From Pseudoips prasinana (Eukaryota; Arthropoda; Insecta; Lepidoptera; Nolidae), in assembly GCA_951640165.1 (NCBI GenBank), contig OX621253.1:12480001-12544000 (forward strand): a DNA stretch of 64,000 nucleotides, read 5' to 3'. A program made the position numbers and the translations under genes. The notes under the pieces were generated by a model. That model made no database searches. It was not told the DNA's origin and saw only the letters and a list, made by a program, of their open reading frames with translations. Shown one piece after another: positions 30,418 through 42,894 of this stretch; within the stretch, counting starts at the first letter, position 1; the number at the start of each line of letters is the position of its first letter.

Positions 30418-32009
30418 CACACATCAACAAAGTCTAGGGATACGTTATTTTGAAATCAAACATGGCTTTATTGTTTAAAACCTATTTAGTTTCCTTACAA
30501 AGTTTATTTACAGATTTAAACCTTGTCTATTCTTTATTCAAAATTTAAAAATTAAAATGAGAAACAAATGAAAACACGCAAAGCACAGCGCAATCTTGAG
30601 TTGTATCTAATTTCAAGAAGTTGCATTAAAATTTTTTTTGCGTGTTAATTGAAGAAAACCTGATAAATTGTTTTATTTTCTTTTCTCAATTGGTTGTGTA
30701 AGCTTTTTAGCGTCATGCCACGCCATCATTTGAGTCGAGATGAAATGTTACGGGCAGTTGGCATGTTACAAAACGGTGCTATTCAACGCGTCGTTGCTGA
30801 GTCTCTGGGCACAAGCCAAAATGTGGTATCCAGGCTGTGGTCACGTTATCGCGCTACTGGAGATGTGGCAGAACGGCACACAGGTAGATATCGTGTTACC
30901 ACTCAGAGACAGGATCGATTTCTCCAAATGACCGCCAGAAGACTACCCAATATCACAGCGATGCAACTAGTGCAAAGGCTCCAGGAGGGTCAGCAGCTGC
31001 TGGTGAGCGACCAAACCGTGCGAAGGAGGCTGCATGAAGTTGGTCTTCATGCTCGCAGACCGCTACGAGTCCCAGCGCTGCGACGTGGCAATCGCGGTAG
31101 GCGACTTTTATGGGCTCAAGAACATTTGACATGGAGTGATCAACAATGGTCATTGGTGCTGTTCACTGATGAGTCCCGCTATGGATTTCATCCAGATTCG
31201 AGACGAACACGCGTTTGGAGAACTCCAGGCAGGGTCAGCCGTCTCCGACATCCACAGGAGGTCCACTCTTACCAAGGCGGGACAATTATGGTGTGGGCAG
31301 GAATACGAATCGGCGGACGAACCCAACTCATTTGGATTCAGGGCAGCATGACTGCCCATAGATACCGTGAGGAGGTAGTAGAACGTGTCATTGTCCCGCT
31401 CAGGGCCCTAACGGGGCAAGAATTTCAGCTCATGCATGACAATGCACCTTCCCATACAGCGCGGCTGGTGAGGGCCGCCCTTCGAGAACACGATGTTCAG
31501 GTATTAGATTGGCCTCCACAGTCGCCAGACTTAAACCCAATTGAACACGCCTGGGACATGTTACAGCGAAGAGCATTGAGGGATTTTCCGCCCAACTTGA
31601 CAACAGAAGAACAACTTTTCGAACATTTAAAAAGAACTTGGGACTGCATACCCCAGCAAGACATTGACACCTTAATTTTAAGTATGGAAAATCGTTGCCG
31701 CTGTGTGATTAATGTTAGAGGAGGAAATACCGATTACTGATTATCAGATTTGGTAAGATTTTTATTCATTTAATTCGATTGAATAATTTTATAAGAATAA
31801 AATGTTTTTGTTCACTCAGTAATTTTCTATGGCTTAATTAATTTAAGACTTTTATTAATTAGAAAAACAAAATCGCATCGTGTTGTTAATGTTTAAATAT
31901 CGGCCATGAAATTATCTTTAATTCTTCCATTTACAGTCATAACAAAATGTTTATAGTTTTCTAGATAATCAATGAAATGTTCAATATCCCTAGATTGTGT
32001 TGATGTGTG
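30418..32009 (+). mobile_element. Tc1-like transposon, apparently complete
   Basis: Inverted ends CACACATCAACAAAGTCTAG, GGATA and the inverse TATCCCTAGATTGTGTTGAT, GTGTG lie at 30418-30442 and 31985-32009, with two mismatches, and TA flanks both sides (30416-30417, 32010-32011). It carries one intact transposase. Confidence 0.93.
30715..31740 (+). CDS. Tc1-like transposase (DD34E), intact
   Basis: This cuts and pastes the element at TA sites. From the ATG at 30715 (MPRHHLSRDEM) the frame is 341 codons, the usual length for Tc1; an upstream in-frame ATG at 30694 would add seven residues without a family match. The N-terminal third holds a paired-like helix-turn-helix DNA-binding region (about 5-110: MLQNGAIQRVVAESLGTSQN, then SDQTVRRRLHE). 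The catalytic domain has FTDESR (Asp152), MHDNAPSHTA (Asp242) and SPDLNPIEHAWD (Glu277), with 34 residues between the last two. A GGTIMVWAGI strand lies between, as in Tc1. No stop or shift is seen, so this copy may still be active. It stands alone, with no host gene nearby on this strand. Confidence 0.95.
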   Translation: MPRHHLSRDEMLRAVGMLQNGAIQRVVAESLGTSQNVVSRLWSRYRATGDVAERHTGRYRVTTQRQDRFLQMTARRLPNITAMQLVQRLQEGQQLLVSDQTVRRRLHEVGLHARRPLRVPALRRGNRGRRLLWAQEHLTWSDQQWSLVLFTDESRYGFHPDSRRTRVWRTPGRVSRLRHPQEVHSYQGGTIMVWAGIRIGGRTQLIWIQGSMTAHRYREEVVERVIVPLRALTGQEFQLMHDNAPSHTARLVRAALREHDVQVLDWPPQSPDLNPIEHAWDMLQRRALRDFPPNLTTEEQLFEHLKRTWDCIPQQDIDTLILSMENRCRCVINVRGGNTDY

Positions 32010-32011
32010 TA

Positions 32012-34435
32012 TATCAAGTGCACCTATCGTATTTAAATTGAATGTTTACCTCCCTGGATAAATCCTTCCTTTTGTCGAAGTACTGACTCTCACGCACTAC
32101 AAAACACAGTAACTAACCGCAAGTCTAAGAATCTACATCAAGGGACGCCACGCGCCTGGCGGTAAATTGCGAAAATTACCCATCAACATTTCTGATAACA
32201 GATATTCAATGAACACAACCTATATTACCAACATTACGCTTTATTCGCGCTGACGCTGTAAATAACAGTCATACACACAAACACACGTTCGTAATTATAC
32301 ATATTTGAAGTGAAGCTACGTCTCTATAATTAGGAGAAGAAAGTGCGTGAGAGTAAATAGTTTAATTGTGGTACGCATAGCTCAAACAAAACAGACAGAC
32401 AGCTACGCCACACGCAAACTGTTAACTGGCGCTTAACTTACTAAAATAACCAACAAAAAGGGGAATAAAAAAAACTGCCACCGGAAAAGAAACAAATCCC
32501 TGAACTGAAAGGGATTATTATGACAGAAGTCCCCTTGTTGATATTACAAAACCATAATAAAAGTCACTTATAATAACAATCACTTATAATAAAAGTGTTC
32601 CTAAGATTTTAAGAGCATAAAACATTCTCGATTAAGAGCCTGGATTCAGATGGTTAAGTACATGGATCGCACTTAACTGCACAAAGCTCTGATGTGAAGT
32701 TTGCCATTTTATTATGCACGTCACAAATTTTAAATATTAAGCTTTATGCCTGTGGTGTATTATCCACCTTAGGTACTTCCTCTTGCCTTGTAGAGTCCGC
32801 CTGTTCCATCGCGCTATAACATGGGTACAGTAAGGATACATGCGTTGGCACACTCACTTGACAGCTGTAATATCTCCTGCACATAAAACAATTTCCAGTA
32901 TACCAATGGCACGAATCACACTTAGGCGATAGCCAGTACTCGTATATTCCCGTCGACAACGTTATACTAATGCATTCTATAGGAATGCATTGCAAATGTG
33001 TTGAGTCATACAAAGTCATTGCAACACCAACCATAAGGCCTACCAGATATGCCAGGACCGGAGAAACCGGCATTTCATAAGTTACTTGACCATCATACCC
33101 ATCCCTACCGATCAAAACACGGAAATGACTAACATGCGAGCTCCAGTCTTAGAAGTCTTATAGTTCAAATAGCAATATAAGAGACTACAGAACATTACCA
33201 ATTATTACTGTACTCATGTAATAACTGACGTGAGTGCGATGGTTGTGATAGCGTTGCAGTTAAACGGAGCGTTCATGTACCAGGGTGTAAGATATCACGA
33301 GTAGTTGGCCGTCTAATGGGTTTACGCCTCTGTATAGGATTTGCTCCACAAATGCCACGTGTAATGAGACCTAGTTAATGATATCTACAGTAATGAGAGC
33401 CTGCGTAACTTTATCATACACCGAACGACGGGAGAAACCGCTCTTCGTTTTCAAATGAAAGGCAATACATTACGTTGGCAAAGAGCAACGATTGTGCACT
33501 TTCACGACAGTTTAAATTTAATGGGTGTCAATAACGAGCCGATTCTTTTGCTTACTTTTCTTTTGTAATTAAAGAGATCGATATCGATGGTGTAAAAAGG
33601 CCGTACGTGTTTTATCGTCAATAAAACGTCAACATAAATAACATACTTTTAATTTGGATGAAATTCAATTGAACGCGCCAGGGGCGCTATTTAAGTTCTT
33701 CAATTAAAAATTAAGCAATTTGCATCGGTGATTTGTGGGGCGACTCGCGGTCAGATATATGTACATCTTATATCCACGTCGGTTAACTGGCTAAGCTATA
33801 TTGATTTCCTGTGTTCAAGAATTGCATTAAAGAAATGTTTCTAAACCCGTTGACAACGGTGAATACCGTAATTTTGCTGAGGATAGGTGTAAACGTGGAT
33901 TTACGGCTCCTCTTTATCAGTTGCACGATATATACAAGTGTGTCTGTCGAGGCGGAACATTCTTCGTTGTATTGGCCCTCTCACGTGTTCAAACCACGGG
34001 TGGTGTACGTACATATCTACAACTATATCAGACATTAACAACCAAGTTATCTAACGTCTAACATGAACAGAATACTTACGGTGCTCAATCTTCGCATGGT
34101 ACTTACTAGACAGCTTGAAGATCATGGTGTTGGCAAATAAAAAAGTATACTGTATATGAAATAATCAAGCGAAATGGAAGCCCGAATGGACAACTCGCAT
34201 CCAATAAACATGAAGATGGAACCGAAAATCCAGTCTATTGGCAATACATTTTTTTATAAGCCAAGCAGGACATGATCCTTCTTATGCTAAGCGTCTACCG
34301 TACCTAATGGATGCTTGCAACATCCGTGGCATCACTCTCGCCTGGTTCACGCATGACCTCGATACATTTTACGCATTCACCAGATTTAGAATCAGCTTCT
34401 CATAGCTAGATGCTCTCACGCCGATCACTTATGGG
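32012..34435. other. no gene recognised
   Basis: AT-rich, largely unique DNA. A 123-codon minus-strand frame (32744-33115) has Cys and Tyr but no family match or splice support. I see no repeat here that recurs in the window. Confidence 0.5.
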
Positions 34436-34439
34436 CCCA

Positions 34440-34640
34440 TAGGCTCGCATAACTAGGCTCGCGGTCAGTCCATAGATGGGTGACCACAAAAGTGGTTTAA
34501 TTTCTGAGTGTCTCCGTGCTTCGGTGTCGGTCCCCATTGTAGTTATTAAAACTCGTTAAGCCATGTCAGAGGCCTCCTGGCTTGAACAACTCTGACACTA
34601 GAGTAACCACTGCCCATACTATAAGTAAGTATCTGCTAAG
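34440..34640 (+). repeat. dispersed repeat, unresolved class, copy 2
   Basis: GGCTCGCGGTCAGTCCATAG...AAAGTGGTTTAATTTCTGAG...CGTTAAGCCATGTCAGAGGC...CTTGAACAACTCTGACACTA...CCACTGCCCATACTATAAG matches 4375-4625. Confidence 0.78.
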
Positions 34641-34969
34641 GTGGATTTTAACTTGTCTAATTGATTGTAGAGGTTAGACGTCACCCAATGGTAACTAAGT
34701 CAGATTAATTTGGAAAACACATGTTATTGATGTTCTAACTTGAAGCTCTGCTTGAAGTCAAAGTTAAGGTGTTATATAACAGTCTGCCATGTTTCTAGAA
34801 CGACGTCGATGGATGGCACCTACATCCTCCGTGAGGATGTTAACAAGGGAACTCGTAAATTGATCTGACAGTGTGTATTCTTCGCATCTTAGCGGCGTAT
34901 ACCAGAGAGCACCAGTTCGATCAGAATTGGGGATTAAACCTTATGTAACTTAGTCTCTCAGATTACTAT

Positions 34970-35090
34970 TACCATCATACTGCGATCGCCAACCCGTCTG
35001 CCAAGCGTGGCGATTATGGCATATTCCCCCAAGATGATTGGGTCAGGCTTTTGTCCAGCAGTGGACTTTTTATAGCTGTTATGATGAAAC
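34970..35090 (+). mobile_element. LINE tail fragment
   Basis: TGCGATCGCCAACCCGTCTG, CCAAGCGTGGCGATTATGGC, then TTTTGTCCAGCAGTGGACTT and GTTATGATGA is the same tail as 56495-56650 and, inverted, 3675-3925. Confidence 0.75.
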
Positions 35091-36297
35091 ATGGAGAATT
35101 TTGTAAGGTAAGAATAAGAATATCTTTATTTAAGTAAAGGTGACTAATAATCTACGTAGGTACTCCGTTTACTGAATAAATCGTGAACCCTTCTTAGTAA
35201 ACTATTGAATGATTCTTTCAACGTGTCAAGCGAACGTGCAAACTTTGAGCGGGTACTTATACTACTTATAATTTAATCTTTTCACCGTATAACGGCAAAT
35301 TTGTTCCATTAATTGCTTCGTGAGGACCCTTTCCAATTAATTCTAAGTGCTTGATATAGACGTAAGTTAGCTAAGTTATAGGTTTAGCAATGATGGTTTT
35401 CTCATGATTTGCTCGCAGAAATTATGGCGCGGTTAGACTTGATTATAAAATTTAAATATCATATTTTATATTTAAATGTATCAGGCGGATTATTACTTAT
35501 TAAAATAATTGTCACTTTAGTAATAAATTATTTTAAATTTTAATGTTATTTCTCTCATAAAACTTTCACACTGTTATAGGTACCTATCTATGTATATAAT
35601 ATCGGTTCTGTATCCGACAATCTTCAAAATAGTGAGTAGGATTAGGAAGGCCTTTTGGATTTCCAAAGAAGAATTTCTCTTACACGTCGAATATTGTACG
35701 GTATAATCTAAGTACTCTAATTACTATTAGTATGTTCTATTAATTTGGAAGAACATCTAACAGTCGTGGCAATACACAATACATACCTTCGTTTATAGCA
35801 TCTTTTACCATCCAATTTTAAAGCTATGCTCGGAAGGAAGACTAGGAATAAATAGAGAAAGATCCCACTGAAAGTTTTCTCCATTTCTCAGTATCTTCGG
35901 CATGCGCTTTGACTGGCAAACTAAAAATTCGATGAACTCTTCTTGTTTAAACCGACGACACACGCTTAACTGAAGTATTATCGGTCTAAATTAAGTATTT
36001 CCTTTTGGTTATTGCTCGGCTAAATTTTGATTTAATTTGGACATGTTCATTAAAGAGTGTAAATATGACCACGCGACCCCAAAAAGCGCATCATCTTACT
36101 CATGGATAAAGAATCGAGCTATTACCTATGACTAACCGATACACTTAAGTTAACAGTTAACCGATAAGTTTATGTACCTAATATGAGTCTTAATACATTG
36201 ACAAATTTATTACTACAGGTAGTAATGTTACGTACCTAATATCCTCTGCTTATGCAAAAACAAACCGCAGGAGGTGGACGACCACGTAAAGATATTA

Positions 36298-37579
36298 GGT
36301 CTTTACCTATGAAATTGCCGTTCTGCAGTACTGGCCATTTCAAATCAAAATAATTTTTGTTTGGCTAAGAATTCTAATTTCAAATTAATTTTATTTTAAA
36401 AACATGGATTATTTTTTCCAAAAGTAGTCATTTCTTTATTGATTAGTGTTACATTTTCATCGCATTTCAATCTTTTTCGTCATCATGGATACGTTAAAAA
36501 TTCGAGTAATTATGGAATATGAGTACCGTCGTGGCAGCAACGCGGCACAAGCGGCACGCAACATCAACGACGTTTACGGAGCTAACACTACAAACCAACG
36601 CACCACCTGTTATTGGTTTGCTCGCTTCCGTTCTGGAAATTTCGACCTGAAAAATGAACCTCGCGGTCGTCCGAAGACTTTGGTCGACAATGACGAATTA
36701 AAGGCGGTTGTGGAAGCTGATGATACACAATCTACGGCTGAATTAGCAGCAGCTTTCGACGTTAGCGTCAAAACAATATTGGTCCATTTGCGTCAAATTG
36801 GCAAGGTAAAAAAGCTTGACAAATGGGTGCCCCACGAACTCAATGATCGCCAGCGCGAAGTACGCGTCGAGACGTGCCTTGCACTGCTCAACAGACACAC
36901 AAATGAAGGAATTTTGAACCGCATTGTTACCTGCGATGAAAAATGGATTCTGTTTGATAACCGCAAGCGCTCAGCAAGTTGGTTGGATCCTGGTTCAGCA
37001 CCTAAACAATGCCCTAAACGAAAACTTACCCCTAGAAAAGTGATGGTCACTGTTTGGTGGTCTAGCGCCGGTGTGATTCATCACAGCTTCTTACCAAACG
37101 GGGTGAGCATTACTGCAGATGTGTACTGTGAAGAACTGAGCACAATGATGGAGAAGCTGGCGCATCTCCAACCAGCATTGGTCAATCGCTCGTCTCCGCT
37201 GCTCCTGCACGACAACGCGCGACCTCATACTGCACAGCAGACGGTCTCCAAGTTGCAAGAACTGGGGTTGGAAGCTCTCCGTCATCCGCCCTACTCACCA
37301 GACCTTGCGCCTACAGACTACTACTTTTTCCAGAATTTGGATAACTTCTTGGCGGGAAAAAAATTCAATACCCGAGAGGCAGTACAAAATGCCTTTGAAG
37401 AATTTGTTGCCTCCCGTCCAGCTGATTTCTTTAAGAAGGGCATCAATAAACTGCCACTGCGATTGCAAAGATGCATTGATTGCATGGGTGATTACTTCGA
37501 TTAATACAAATAAAAAAATTCATGAAAAAAATTCGTTTAAATTTTTTCATACAAAACGGCAATTTCATAGGTAAAGACC
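36298..37579 (+). mobile_element. mariner transposon, copy 2, apparently complete
   Basis: A 1,282-bp element with the same inverted ends as 127-1407 (GGTCTTTACCTATGAAATTG, CCGTT) and TA on both sides (36296-36297, 37580-37581). It is one base longer than copy 1 and the transposase is open throughout. Confidence 0.95.
36485..37504 (+). CDS. mariner transposase (DD34D), intact
   Basis: This transposase acts on its own inverted ends and inserts at TA. The start chosen is MDTLKIRVIMEYEYRRGSNA at 36485 (339 residues); 13 more residues would come from an upstream ATG at 36446, which does not look like mariner. The N-terminal half has two helix-turn-helix motifs with the GRPK linker (PRGRPKTLVDNDEL). 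Then come WVPHEL, the first catalytic Asp in VTCDEKW (151 from this start), the second in LLHDNARPHT (243) and the third in YSPDLAPTDYYFF (278), with 34 residues between the last two. No stops or shifts are present and all key residues are kept. It is a near twin of the broken copy at 202-1259, so the family was active recently. Confidence 0.95.
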   Translation: MDTLKIRVIMEYEYRRGSNAAQAARNINDVYGANTTNQRTTCYWFARFRSGNFDLKNEPRGRPKTLVDNDELKAVVEADDTQSTAELAAAFDVSVKTILVHLRQIGKVKKLDKWVPHELNDRQREVRVETCLALLNRHTNEGILNRIVTCDEKWILFDNRKRSASWLDPGSAPKQCPKRKLTPRKVMVTVWWSSAGVIHHSFLPNGVSITADVYCEELSTMMEKLAHLQPALVNRSSPLLLHDNARPHTAQQTVSKLQELGLEALRHPPYSPDLAPTDYYFFQNLDNFLAGKKFNTREAVQNAFEEFVASRPADFFKKGINKLPLRLQRCIDCMGDYFD

Positions 37580-37581
37580 TA

Positions 37582-39254
37582 TTATTTGATTTTAATTGCG
37601 GAAACATAAAAATTAAGTCGCGCTCGCAATAAAAATTATAATAAAGAAAATAAATGCAATGTTCAAACATTACGTTTCAAGTGAAAACACGTTTTAATTC
37701 GCGTTTACAAACGTACGTACATATTATATGAACGTGTAACTTTAGCTACAAGTGTGGTTACTCTATAATTGTATAGTTTCTACGTTTCCAACAATCCTCA
37801 TATTTTCTATCCGGCGTATTAGCGCCTGACTACTATTAAAAAACTTAAATTGGATGAAATTACACATTCTCTGTGCCGAGGCTCAAATTACTATTGCTAT
37901 CATTTACCTACGATTTCATCAACACAACTTTGAGTTTTTACAGTTTGAATAACTACATTTCTTCCCGAGTTGCATACAATAGTATTTTGTCAGCTGCATT
38001 TACAAGTTGGTGAATATAGTCATCAACTGGTAGTTTCGTGACAGTAATATATATCAAAGCGTTGTAATTTTGAGGTCATCTGCTGGACATCGTTTTTCTT
38101 ATTACTTTCCACGTGTAGCATCATCCAGTATATTATGTTAGTGTATTATTAGTAAATCTCAAAATGCATCAGCAACAACAATCTTTGGTGCAGTCTTATA
38201 AAGTTATCACTTTGTTGGCCTAGCAGTAACTTCGGTTCCCAGATTTGATTACTGGGTATAATGAAGAATAACTACTGTGATTTTTATGAGTGATACTCTC
38301 CGAATCTTGTTCGGAGTCATGAAATAGACATATTCGTACATCGGAGAACATAAAAAATTCATTTATGTACAGGAATCCAACGAGACTGGAGAAAGCTGAC
38401 AATATCGAATATTCGTAAGACGGAGGATTCTTTATTAATTCACACTGGAGGATTCTTTTTTAATTCACACTGGCCGTTTATACACTCAATGACTGCAGCA
38501 TTTTTTTCGTTATTGTCTAAGATTGTAGCCTAACCAAATTAAGTTCTACTTTTAAAATTTATTCTTACCTTAGCATAAGATAGTGTAAAGATAGTTGCAT
38601 TTTGACTTTGAATATAACCAGGAGCGCTATTTTATATAATAAGTTAGTTAAGTGGGCGATATCGGGTGTAAGTTGGTAATTAAAAGGATGGCTTTTTGCA
38701 ATATAATGATGATACTACAATTTAACTAAAGTTGGAGTTAAACACTAAAGAGATCACAGAGGAATCGGTAGTCGGTGATTGTAAGTTTTAGCGTATAATT
38801 TGTGTGAAGTATTAAGAAGGCCAAAAATAAATATCACAATGTACCATCTGCCTGACAAAGTAGGAAAAACAAATAAGTAAATATCTATAAATCCATTCTC
38901 TTATTAGTGAATTTCAAGGCTGAAGAAACAAAGACAACATTAAACGCATAGTCAGCCTTCAAAGGTGCTAAATAATACCGTACAATTCTTTGTTCCCATA
39001 CATCCCTACATATTTTTTCTTATTTTGCACCTGCTTTGCCGCAGCAAACCTATACCGATGAAGGCAGAATTTGAAAATAGCCCTTCATACGAAACTAACA
39101 AGGTTGAAATTTCAATATGATATTATATTTATTCAACATATAATCTACTTAGGCGTTACGTTGTAGACTTTTTGTGTTTGAACTCAACCACTACTGTTTG
39201 AGACAGCACGTATTTGTTAATTGAACTGGGTACTAAAGTACTTATACGTATATG
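37582..39254. other. no gene recognised
   Basis: AT-rich DNA without supported genes or clear repeats. Confidence 0.5.
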
Positions 39255-39256
39255 TA

Positions 39257-39391
39257 GAGACGCCAGCACATCCAGCTACCCCAATCTGTCAAATTTCTTT
39301 TATAGATTTTCAACTTTATCACGTAAGCATATGGTTCAGTTTTAATTGGCGAAATTTGACAGATTGGAGTAGCTTGATGTGCTGGCGTCTT
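39257..39391. mobile_element. palindromic MITE, family P, complete
   Basis: GAGACGCCAGCACATCCAGC to GCTTGATGTGCTGGCGTCTT, flanked by TA at 39255-39256 and 39392-39393. Confidence 0.9.
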
Positions 39392-39394
39392 TAC

Positions 39395-40838
39395 ATATCG
39401 TTTCGTATTTATTTTAATTCGTCACTTTGTAATTTTTTAATTCTTTATTAAATCGGAAGGAACGATATCTTTGAATGTGCATGTCAGAAGCTACGTGATG
39501 ATGTTTAGATTTTTATTTCTTAAAGTTATATAAGGTGGTTCAAAAATATTTCGTACAATATAGGGGCGAGACGCTGGTTAAACTAAGTATTAACTACAAT
39601 GTTGCTTCCGTTCAAAATAAAGCTAAAAGTAAAACCAACATAGTCAGATATTATGGCTCCGATTACATACATAATTTACATATAATAGAAATTAGAATAT
39701 GAGATGTAGGTGAGTTTATTAGATAATTTAGCTAGATAAACAGAAACAATTTAACATATTTACAAAGCAACGCCTGCCACTTCCCGTAGGAAGTTTTGAG
39801 ATTATATCTACCCAAAAGATACTCAAATTAACGCATCTCACTAACAATTATATATAGAATATACAAGACAATATTACATTAATGAAATTATAAACATTAC
39901 AAAGAGAGAATTATAGCCAACTCAAGCACAGTGCAAAAATAGTGAATATTTTGAATGTGTGTTATTAAAAGTGTGATGGGTCTATAACTATTAAGCAAAA
40001 ACAACATAATGAACATTTCTTATATTACAAAAATTGCTTAAATATGGGTGATTACAAGGCTCTATACATTTAAGCCTTTCCCCAAGAAAATATTAATCAT
40101 TACAATTTATGTCTTTACGCCTTATTTAAACAACATTATTTATCTTTATTTTAAAATAATTTCTAGTGAAATGTAATGAATTATTAAATTTATTCATTTT
40201 CATATACAACTCATTTTTGATTATATATTTAATTACTTTTCTGTTACTGTCGTTATTTTGTTTATCATATAATTATACAATATTATAGATATTCATAAAT
40301 GTCAGAATACTTATAATTTCACATTTAAATATTCATCAACATAGTTTACTTCATTAATAAGGAAATCATAAATATGTGTCAGCTTTTTCTTTAATATGTT
40401 TACGTATTATATGTCTAGTATATTGTTTGGTATCTTATTATAAATCGTAATCGCCATGCAAAATACACATTAAGTAAAAAGCTTAGTTAAAGCTTCAGCT
40501 ACTGCTTTCTATTATCCGGTGACGAACTGTTAACGTCATGACAAGAAAATTGCCTATGTAACGTCTTTCTATATAGATAAGTCTTTTAATTTTTAAAGCC
40601 ACATTGAAATCCTTGCTTGTATTGACAAAAAAGGTTAACATGTCGCTTAGAAATATTATAGGGTAAAAATTAATAAGTTAGTAATTGAAACCAAACTGCC
40701 CTACTAATTATTGTGTTAAGTCATTATTAAATACAACTTACTGTTAGTAGCTGCAGGGTCTAGACTCTATAGACAATACTCTAGATTTGCTAAACCGAGA
40801 ACCTGCAGCTATCATAATAGAAACACACTTTTTATTCA
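39395..40838. other. no gene recognised
   Basis: Very AT-rich stretch with no open frame, repeat or splice pattern that I can support. Confidence 0.5.
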
Positions 40839-41140
40839 TCATCATCATATCAGCCGAAAACCATCCACTGCTGGACAAAGGCATCTTTTATTTGTGTCAA
40901 AATATCCTGGACTAGAAACAGTAGACGATACTATCATCATCACCCTGATGTCGTCCACTAATGAACATAGGCCTCACCCAAAGATTTCCACTATGGCCAT
41001 ATGGCAATCGCAGTTATATAGTAGCTAGTACACAGGTAGTGCTGTTACCCGAGTCCCAGGTGTATCCGTTAGTCGCCATTGTCGACACCCACGGGCTGGT
41101 ATCAGGTGGTACACAGACAGATTACATTATTGGTATAATC
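40839..41140 (-). mobile_element. LINE tails, degraded, inverted
   Basis: CATCATCATATCAGCCGAAA, CCATCCACTGCTGGACAAAG (40845-40885) and a second tail ATGTCGTCCACTAATGAACA, TAGGCCTCACCCAAAGATTT...GTCGACACCCACGGGC (40945-41100) are minus-strand RTE-type 3' ends. Confidence 0.65.
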
Positions 41141-41142
41141 TA

Positions 41143-41345
41143 GCGTCTGCAATGGAGCTGGACAGGACACATTATGACAACAAAAAAAAGAAAAATGGAG
41201 TGGTATCCTAGAAACGGGATAAGACACAAGGGACGACAAATAAAAAGATGGGAAGATGATCTACCAAAAGGATGGCGAAGACTTGCTCGAGACAGAGACG
41301 AATGGAAAAATCTAGGGTAGATATGTCGAAGGACAACCTAACCAA
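41143..41345 (+). mobile_element. LINE ORF C-terminus, degraded
   Basis: One frame reads LQWSWTGHIMTTKKRKMEWY, PRNGIRHKGRQIKRWEDDLP and RRLARDRDEWKNLG then a stop. The order WxWxGH...W.PR.G.R..GR...RW.DD...ARDR..W is that of the RTE-type C-terminus, well diverged from 6750-7005. Confidence 0.75.
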
Positions 41346-42138
41346 ACTGGTTGCTAAAAATTGTTAAATTATTTCATTTTAGTCGACATTGTATTAAATT
41401 AGTATATTTTTAATTATGAAAAAAAAAATGGTCAGTGAATAAAGGTTTATTGAAATTGAAATGGAATAATCTAGCTCTATAGTATAGTATTTTAGGAACT
41501 ACACAGAAATAAAAATACGAATAGGAAATTAAATATCCAACTTAGTTAACATTAAGTAGGCAAGTGGGTTTTAAAAATAATCAGGATATCAATGCAACAG
41601 GAAGCAATTAGAAGATACAAGCAGATTAGATTAAGCAGGAGACCTTCCGCCATGAATACATTTAAGGATGTCAACAGTTTTACTGAGGGCTCTAACAGAA
41701 TTGTCAAGTGCTATTAGCATTCAGAACCGGCTCATTTCTCTGTCAACGCAATTTAGTAGTGGTTTAAGACATAATAATGCTACATTTCTTTACGAGTAAG
41801 GATTTGAATAATTTGCATGTGCACACAAAGTTACTACGTACTTATATGTACATATTTGGATGGTGGTTCTCAAACTACGTGCTAACTGTTTTTTGTCGTG
41901 AAATTGTACAGGTAGATCTTCTTATAATATCTCTCTTGAACTTGATCTTGCTAAATGTTTTTTCATAACGAGTTCATAGTAATTTGATGTACACCGCTAA
42001 AGAACGATAAATCTACAGGCATTGCATATTTGTGCGGTCCCCCTCCTAATAAGGTTTTATTTACTTAGATCTCTTTAAAAAAAGAGAACGGCGTTTTTTT
42101 GTGGTTTTTCATTCTTTGGTGCTGGAAAACTACTAAAA

Positions 42139-42330
42139 TCACACTAATATTATAAAGGTGAAATTATGTGAGTGTTTGTTACTTCTTCACGTCTAAACCG
42201 CTGAAGCGACTTTAATGAAAATTGGTGTGGAGTTAGTTGACACCCTGGATTAACACATAGGCTAGTTTATAAAGTTTAATGCGGGTAAAACCGTGGAGCA
42301 CAAACTTTTGCATTTATAATATTAGTGTGA
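42139..42330 (+). mobile_element. Helitron-like element with two inverted 5' ends
   Basis: It starts TCACACTAATATTATAAAGG after an A and contains the usual AAACCGCTGAAGCGACTTTA and CGGGTAAAACCGTGG text. Instead of CTAG it ends in TTTATAATATTAGTGTGA, an exact inverse of its first 18 bases, before a T. Confidence 0.75.
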
Positions 42331-42400
42331 TATGAATGTATTTGGAAATATATAACTAAGTTTACCAGTTTTCTAGTTGCCATAGTTTAGTTGCTATAGT

Positions 42401-42525
42401 ATTTGTGTGACTCATAAATAGTTGTTCGGAGTCTGGATGTAATTTGTGTCCGTCTATTATATGTTTGTCAAGTACACCGCGACACAGGGATTAGATTCTC
42501 TAGTGCGGGCGTTGTCTTTTTTTTT
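42401..42525 (+). mobile_element. SINE family C, 5'-truncated
   Basis: TTTGTGTGACTCATAAATAG...ATGTAATTTGTGTCCGTCTA, TTATATGTTTGTCAAGTACA...GTGCGGGCGTTGTCTTT match 53429-53620 without the tRNA head. Confidence 0.82.
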
Positions 42526-42894
42526 TAAAAGAAACATGAACTGCGATTTACTATGTGTTTTTCATTCTTTGGTGCTTAAAAACTAAGAACATTTCTCATA
42601 AGATTATCCTTATGAATATGTATGTATATTTTTTTACGAATAATTAAATACTAAAAGCAACAGCATATTGCAATGGGCGAGCCTTTTACCTTATTTGAGA
42701 GTGCCTCTTGCTTGAAATATAAGTGGTAAAATATTTTCTCTGCGAAAATCTGCTTCATTTTGAAAGCGTAAACACACGAGAGCTTTGCAAATGTCGTCTC
42801 GTGATTGCGTAGTACCGTTTCTGTCTCTACTCTCTAAAAGTATTCTTATGTTTATGTATTTTTCACATACTTCAATAAAAAGAAGGTTGCTGAC

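Noticed and set aside
32744..33115. 123-codon minus-strand frame with Cys residues
   Set aside because: No family match, no splice or start context, and the base composition is like the surroundings.
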